Of a DNA stretch of 50,876 nucleotides, positions 48,546-50,876 are shown piece by piece. A model generated the notes under the pieces. The model worked only from the letters and a program-made list of their open reading frames with translations, did not search any database and was not told where the DNA came from. Made by a program: the position numbers and the translations under genes. Origin of the DNA: an uncultured Methanobrevibacter sp. (GTDB taxonomy: Archaea; Methanobacteriota; Methanobacteria; Methanobacteriales; Methanobacteriaceae); NCBI RefSeq assembly GCF_937881195.1, contig NZ_CALGFC010000048.1, forward strand, positions 1 to 50,876, written 5' to 3'. The number at the start of each line of letters is the position of its first letter. The first letter of the stretch is position 1.

Positions 48546-48989
48546 ATGGATTATGGTAAAATTCGTCAAATTAAAGTTAGTGGAGAGGAATATAAAGATA
48601 ATTGTAAGGAAGATAAAAAAGAAATTAATAATAAAATATTCATTTTTTCATTACTTTCTATAGTGATTTTTTATATTTTAATAAACTTTTTCACTGGCTA
48701 TTTTTTTACTGCATTAGTATTCTTTTTAGGATCATTAATTGTTTTATTATTTGAAAAAACCTATGAAAATAAATATGAGTATGATTTTGAAAAATTAAAA
48801 AGAGTTTATATTCTTATTAATAATGTATATAAATATTTTTATATTATAATCATTATAACCTTATTAATTTCTCTTATTTTATATTTTAATCCATTTTCAA
48901 TATTGATTAATGTTCTTTTAATTTTATGGTCATTAAAACAACTTAAAAAAATAATCAAAGAAGATATTATAATTTATTATACTGACTAA
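48546..48989 (+). CDS. Small membrane protein of unknown function
   Basis: The 147-aa product has a charged N-terminus of about 30 residues (GEEYKDNCKEDKKE). Hydrophobic segments follow at about 30-50, 52-66, 95-112 and 115-128, and the end is basic and acidic (KQLKKIIKEDIIIYY). No family is recognised. The ATG has only AGGA at a poor distance as a ribosome site. It stands alone between the decayed remnant and the AT-rich leader of the last adhesin gene. It is probably real, since the hydrophobic pattern is organised and no competing frame exists. Confidence 0.6.
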   Translation: MDYGKIRQIKVSGEEYKDNCKEDKKEINNKIFIFSLLSIVIFYILINFFTGYFFTALVFFLGSLIVLLFEKTYENKYEYDFEKLKRVYILINNVYKYFYIIIIITLLISLILYFNPFSILINVLLILWSLKQLKKIIKEDIIIYYTD

Positions 48990-49241
48990 AATATATTATT
49001 TAAAAATAATTAAAAAATTTAAAATCAACTATATAAAATTTGAAAATCTTCATTTATTAATCTTAAGATTAGGAATCATTAGTATTTAATTTTATTATTA
49101 TTTTTTCATATTTCATTTTTTTAATCTTTTTATTTTACTTATTTTTTAAATTTTAGCTATTATAACTTTTATATTTGCTCATTTAATTTTATTTATTTAT
49201 ATTTTCTTATTTTATCTACTTTTTCTAGTTTATTTTAGATA

Positions 49242-49252
49242 GGGGGGGGGGG
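49242..49252 (+). repeat. Poly-G tract (11 G)
   Basis: Eleven consecutive G are followed by CC in otherwise extremely AT-rich DNA, 204 bp before the last adhesin ATG and about 65 bp before a TATA-like box. The direct repeats TCTAGTTT (49224-49231 and 49256-49263) and the inverted TAGAT/ATCTA flank it. Such tracts slip during replication and serve in bacterial phase variation. Confidence 0.9.
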
Positions 49253-49349
49253 CCATCTAGTTTGTTTTTTATTAATTTTTTAACCTTTTATGTGAGTGTT
49301 CGGTATTTTTCGATAGTTTTATATAGTGGTTGTTCGCTATTATATTATA

Positions 49350-49373
49350 GAGAATAATTACTATGTTATTCTC
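49350..49373. promoter_or_regulatory. Dyad GAGAATAA-N8-TTATTCTC
   Basis: A perfect 8-bp inverted repeat lies a few bases upstream of a TATA-like sequence for the last adhesin gene. Arm length and spacing resemble those of the dyad before the msvR-like gene, though the sequence differs. It is an operator candidate. Confidence 0.4.
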
Positions 49374-49456
49374 ATGAACTTTTTAATATATTGACTAAAT
49401 TTTACATCCCAATTTTTTTTTTAGAGGATGTGAAATTATTTATTTGGAGGTGAATA

Positions 49457-50876
49457 ATGTTAAATTATTCAAAAAAATTAGATAGGAGAATCCTAATTCC
49501 AATCTTAATTATCTTTGCTGTTTTTTTATTAGCTAATACAATGCAAACTGGTTTTGCAGCAAATGTAAATGTTGATAATAGTACGGCTGGAGGAGGAATA
49601 CTACAAGGTTTAGATGACTGTATTGATCCTGATAACACAATAACTTTAGCAGATGGGAATTATACAGGGACTAATAATACAGGTATAATAATTAATAAAA
49701 ATGTAACCATAAAAGGTAGCTCAGCAGATAATGTAATTATAGATGCAGAAAAAGCAAGAAGAATATTTATTATAAATAATAATTTGAATGTGACTTTTAT
49801 AAACATAACATTCATAAACGGGAATGAAAGCGTTGGTCCTGGTGGAGCAGTCGCTATAACTGATTTTTCAACAGTAACATTCATCCAATGTAAATTCGAA
49901 AATAATACAGCAAGTACTATGGGTGGAGGAATTTACTCTAGAAGCAACACAACAATTATTTCTTGTTCTTTCATCAATAATTCGGCTTATAATGGTGGGG
50001 GTATATTTGTTGCTTATGGTTTTGTTAATATTACTAATTCTTTTATATTAAATAATACGGCTGATTATGAAAATGCAGGAATTGTTGTTTCTTCTTGCCC
50101 TGTTTTTTATGTTGTAAATACTACTATATCTGGCAACATTGGAGGTAATAATGCAGGAATGTACATATATACGGGCGCTATTAATCAAACAATGAATGGT
50201 ATTATTCTTGATTCTATTATTACTAATAATTATGCTAATAATCATGGTGGGGGAGTATCTATATCTGCTCAAGGTCAAGATTCTATCATTAGTTGTAATA
50301 TTACAAATTCTATCATTTCTAGCAATGTTGCTGGTACTAATGGTGGGGGGATTTGGGTAACTGCTGATCGTAATGCTATAGTTAATGTTAATATTTTTAA
50401 TTCTACTATGAATGATAATTCTGCAGATAATAATGGGGGTGCTATATATTCTCGTCCTCATGATAATAGTTCTGCTGATATTGAGGTTATTGTTGGTGGT
50501 TCTGATTTGAGTGGTAATTCTGCTGGTAATGATGGTGGTGGTGTTTCTTCTTCTACTGGTGATGGTAGTAGTGGTGATAGTAGTGTTATTATTGATGATT
50601 CTACTATAAATGACAATAATGCTGGTAATAATGGTGGGGCTTTGTCTTCTAATACTGGTGAGAATAGTTCTGGTGATAGTACTGTTATTGTTAGTGGTTC
50701 TGATTTGAGTGATAATTCTGCTGGTAATGATGGTGGTGCTGTTTCTTCTTCTACTGGTGATGGTAGTAGTGGTGATAGTACTGTTATTATTGATGATTCT
50801 ACTATAAATGACAATAATGCTGGTAATAATGGTGGAGCATTGTCTTCAAATACTGGTGAAAATAGTACTGGAAATA
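49457..50876 (+). CDS. Pmp-like adhesin, 3' end outside the window
   Basis: An open frame runs from the ATG at 49457, with GGAGG seven bases upstream, to the right edge without a stop: at least 473 codons. A signal peptide (about 1-36; ILIIFAVFLLANTMQTGFAA) leads into a beta-helix. A KNVTIKGSSADNVIIDAEKA segment comes first, then repeats of the chlamydial Pmp type (NGGGIW, GGGIYSRS, NNGGAIYS, NDGGGVSS). From 50504 a 198-bp (66-residue) unit repeats almost exactly, each made of two similar 33-residue halves. This is an adhesin-like surface protein; length and anchor type are unknown because the gene is truncated by the window. Confidence 0.9.
   Translation, partial: MLNYSKKLDRRILIPILIIFAVFLLANTMQTGFAANVNVDNSTAGGGILQGLDDCIDPDNTITLADGNYTGTNNTGIIINKNVTIKGSSADNVIIDAEKARRIFIINNNLNVTFINITFINGNESVGPGGAVAITDFSTVTFIQCKFENNTASTMGGGIYSRSNTTIISCSFINNSAYNGGGIFVAYGFVNITNSFILNNTADYENAGIVVSSCPVFYVVNTTISGNIGGNNAGMYIYTGAINQTMNGIILDSIITNNYANNHGGGVSISAQGQDSIISCNITNSIISSNVAGTNGGGIWVTADRNAIVNVNIFNSTMNDNSADNNGGAIYSRPHDNSSADIEVIVGGSDLSGNSAGNDGGGVSSSTGDGSSGDSSVIIDDSTINDNNAGNNGGALSSNTGENSSGDSTVIVSGSDLSDNSAGNDGGAVSSSTGDGSSGDSTVIIDDSTINDNNAGNNGGALSSNTGENSTGN
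50504..50876 (+). repeat. 198-bp in-gene tandem repeat
   Basis: Copy one is 50504-50701, and copy two starts at 50702 and is cut by the window edge. About ten differences occur over 175 compared bases. Each copy encodes 66 residues with the motifs AGNDGG, SSSTGDGSSGDS, STINDNNAGNNGGALSS and NTGE. More copies probably follow. Confidence 0.85.

Larger units (their letters stand above)
48990..49456. promoter_or_regulatory. Leader region of the last adhesin gene, with poly-G tract
   Basis: This 467-bp region has no supported gene. In order it contains an 11-G run (49242-49252), a TTTTATATA box (49317-49325), the direct repeats GTTCGGTAT and GTTCGCTAT (49298 and 49332), an 8-bp inverted repeat (49350-49373), a second TATA-like TTTTAATATA near 49381, and an ACATCC/GGATGT hairpin with an enclosed T-run before the ribosome site GGAGG. 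It looks like a regulated promoter. Confidence 0.55.

Noticed and set aside
49242..49252. Poly-G tract as an assembly artefact
   Set aside because: Not fully excluded, but the flanking sequence is normal and no assembly gap or N is present; kept as a finding with read checking as the test.
49229..49357. Open frame reading through the poly-G tract
   Set aside because: It has no start codon, stops before the adhesin gene and is not in frame with it. It would matter only if a start were found upstream at another G-run length.
50048..50814. Minus-strand open frames opposite the last adhesin
   Set aside because: They mirror the 198-bp repeats and low-complexity codons of the plus-strand gene, which has a signal peptide and ribosome site.

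Overview
The window looks like a chromosomal segment of a methanogenic archaeon of the order Methanobacteriales, most likely Methanobrevibacter or a close relative. The grounds are the very AT-rich DNA with TTTATATA-type archaeal TATA boxes, an archaeal isoleucyl-tRNA synthetase, an F420H2 oxidase next to a V4R-domain (MsvR-type) regulator, cobalt-factor II methyltransferase, DUF4013 proteins, and a long run of giant Asn/Thr/Ser-rich adhesin-like proteins. The assignment is inference; no rRNA gene is present.

Layout. Positions 1-8714 (plus strand) hold housekeeping genes: ileS, purL, moeA and a membrane site-2 protease. Positions 8839-12506 (minus strand) hold a DUF166-like protein, a small DGC-type zinc-binding protein, a rubrerythrin without a rubredoxin domain, and the flavodiiron F420H2 oxidase fprA. 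Across an 854-bp intergenic region lies a divergent msvR-like regulator (13361-14164). That region contains a near-perfect match to the MsvR operator I remember from Methanothermobacter (TTCGTA-N4-TACGAA) plus other dyads, so 10.5-14.2 kb reads as an oxidative-stress regulon. Next come cbiL (minus) and an XPD/Rad3-type helicase (plus), separated by three 24-bp palindromic repeats.

From 17.7 kb to the right edge the window is mostly cell-surface proteins, all on the plus strand: a 3224-aa DUF11-repeat adhesin with a C-terminal membrane anchor; tRNA-Arg(TCG); a 1582-aa secreted and membrane-anchored CobN-like chelatase; two beta-helix proteins with duplicated SYSNYF-type modules and basic CARDB-like C-terminal domains; a 1723-aa three-module beta-helix protein starting with TTG; two membrane proteins, one of DUF4013; the remains of a decayed gene; another small membrane protein; and the start of a fifth adhesin with Pmp-like GGA/GGI repeats, which runs off the right edge. 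That last gene has an 11-G homopolymer about 200 bp upstream of its start, remarkable in this AT-rich DNA.

How it fits together. FprA and rubrerythrin would remove O2 and peroxide, probably controlled by the MsvR-like sensor. cbiL and the surface CobN-like protein both touch tetrapyrrole/cobalt chemistry but are far apart and need not cooperate. The adhesin block carries signs of diversification: internal repeats, a patch with different codon use, and a possible slippage tract. No CRISPR array, transposase, integrase or rRNA was seen. The candidates for undescribed biology are the poly-G tract as an archaeal phase-variation element, the basic repeat C-termini as a non-membrane wall anchor, and the extracellular CobN-like protein.
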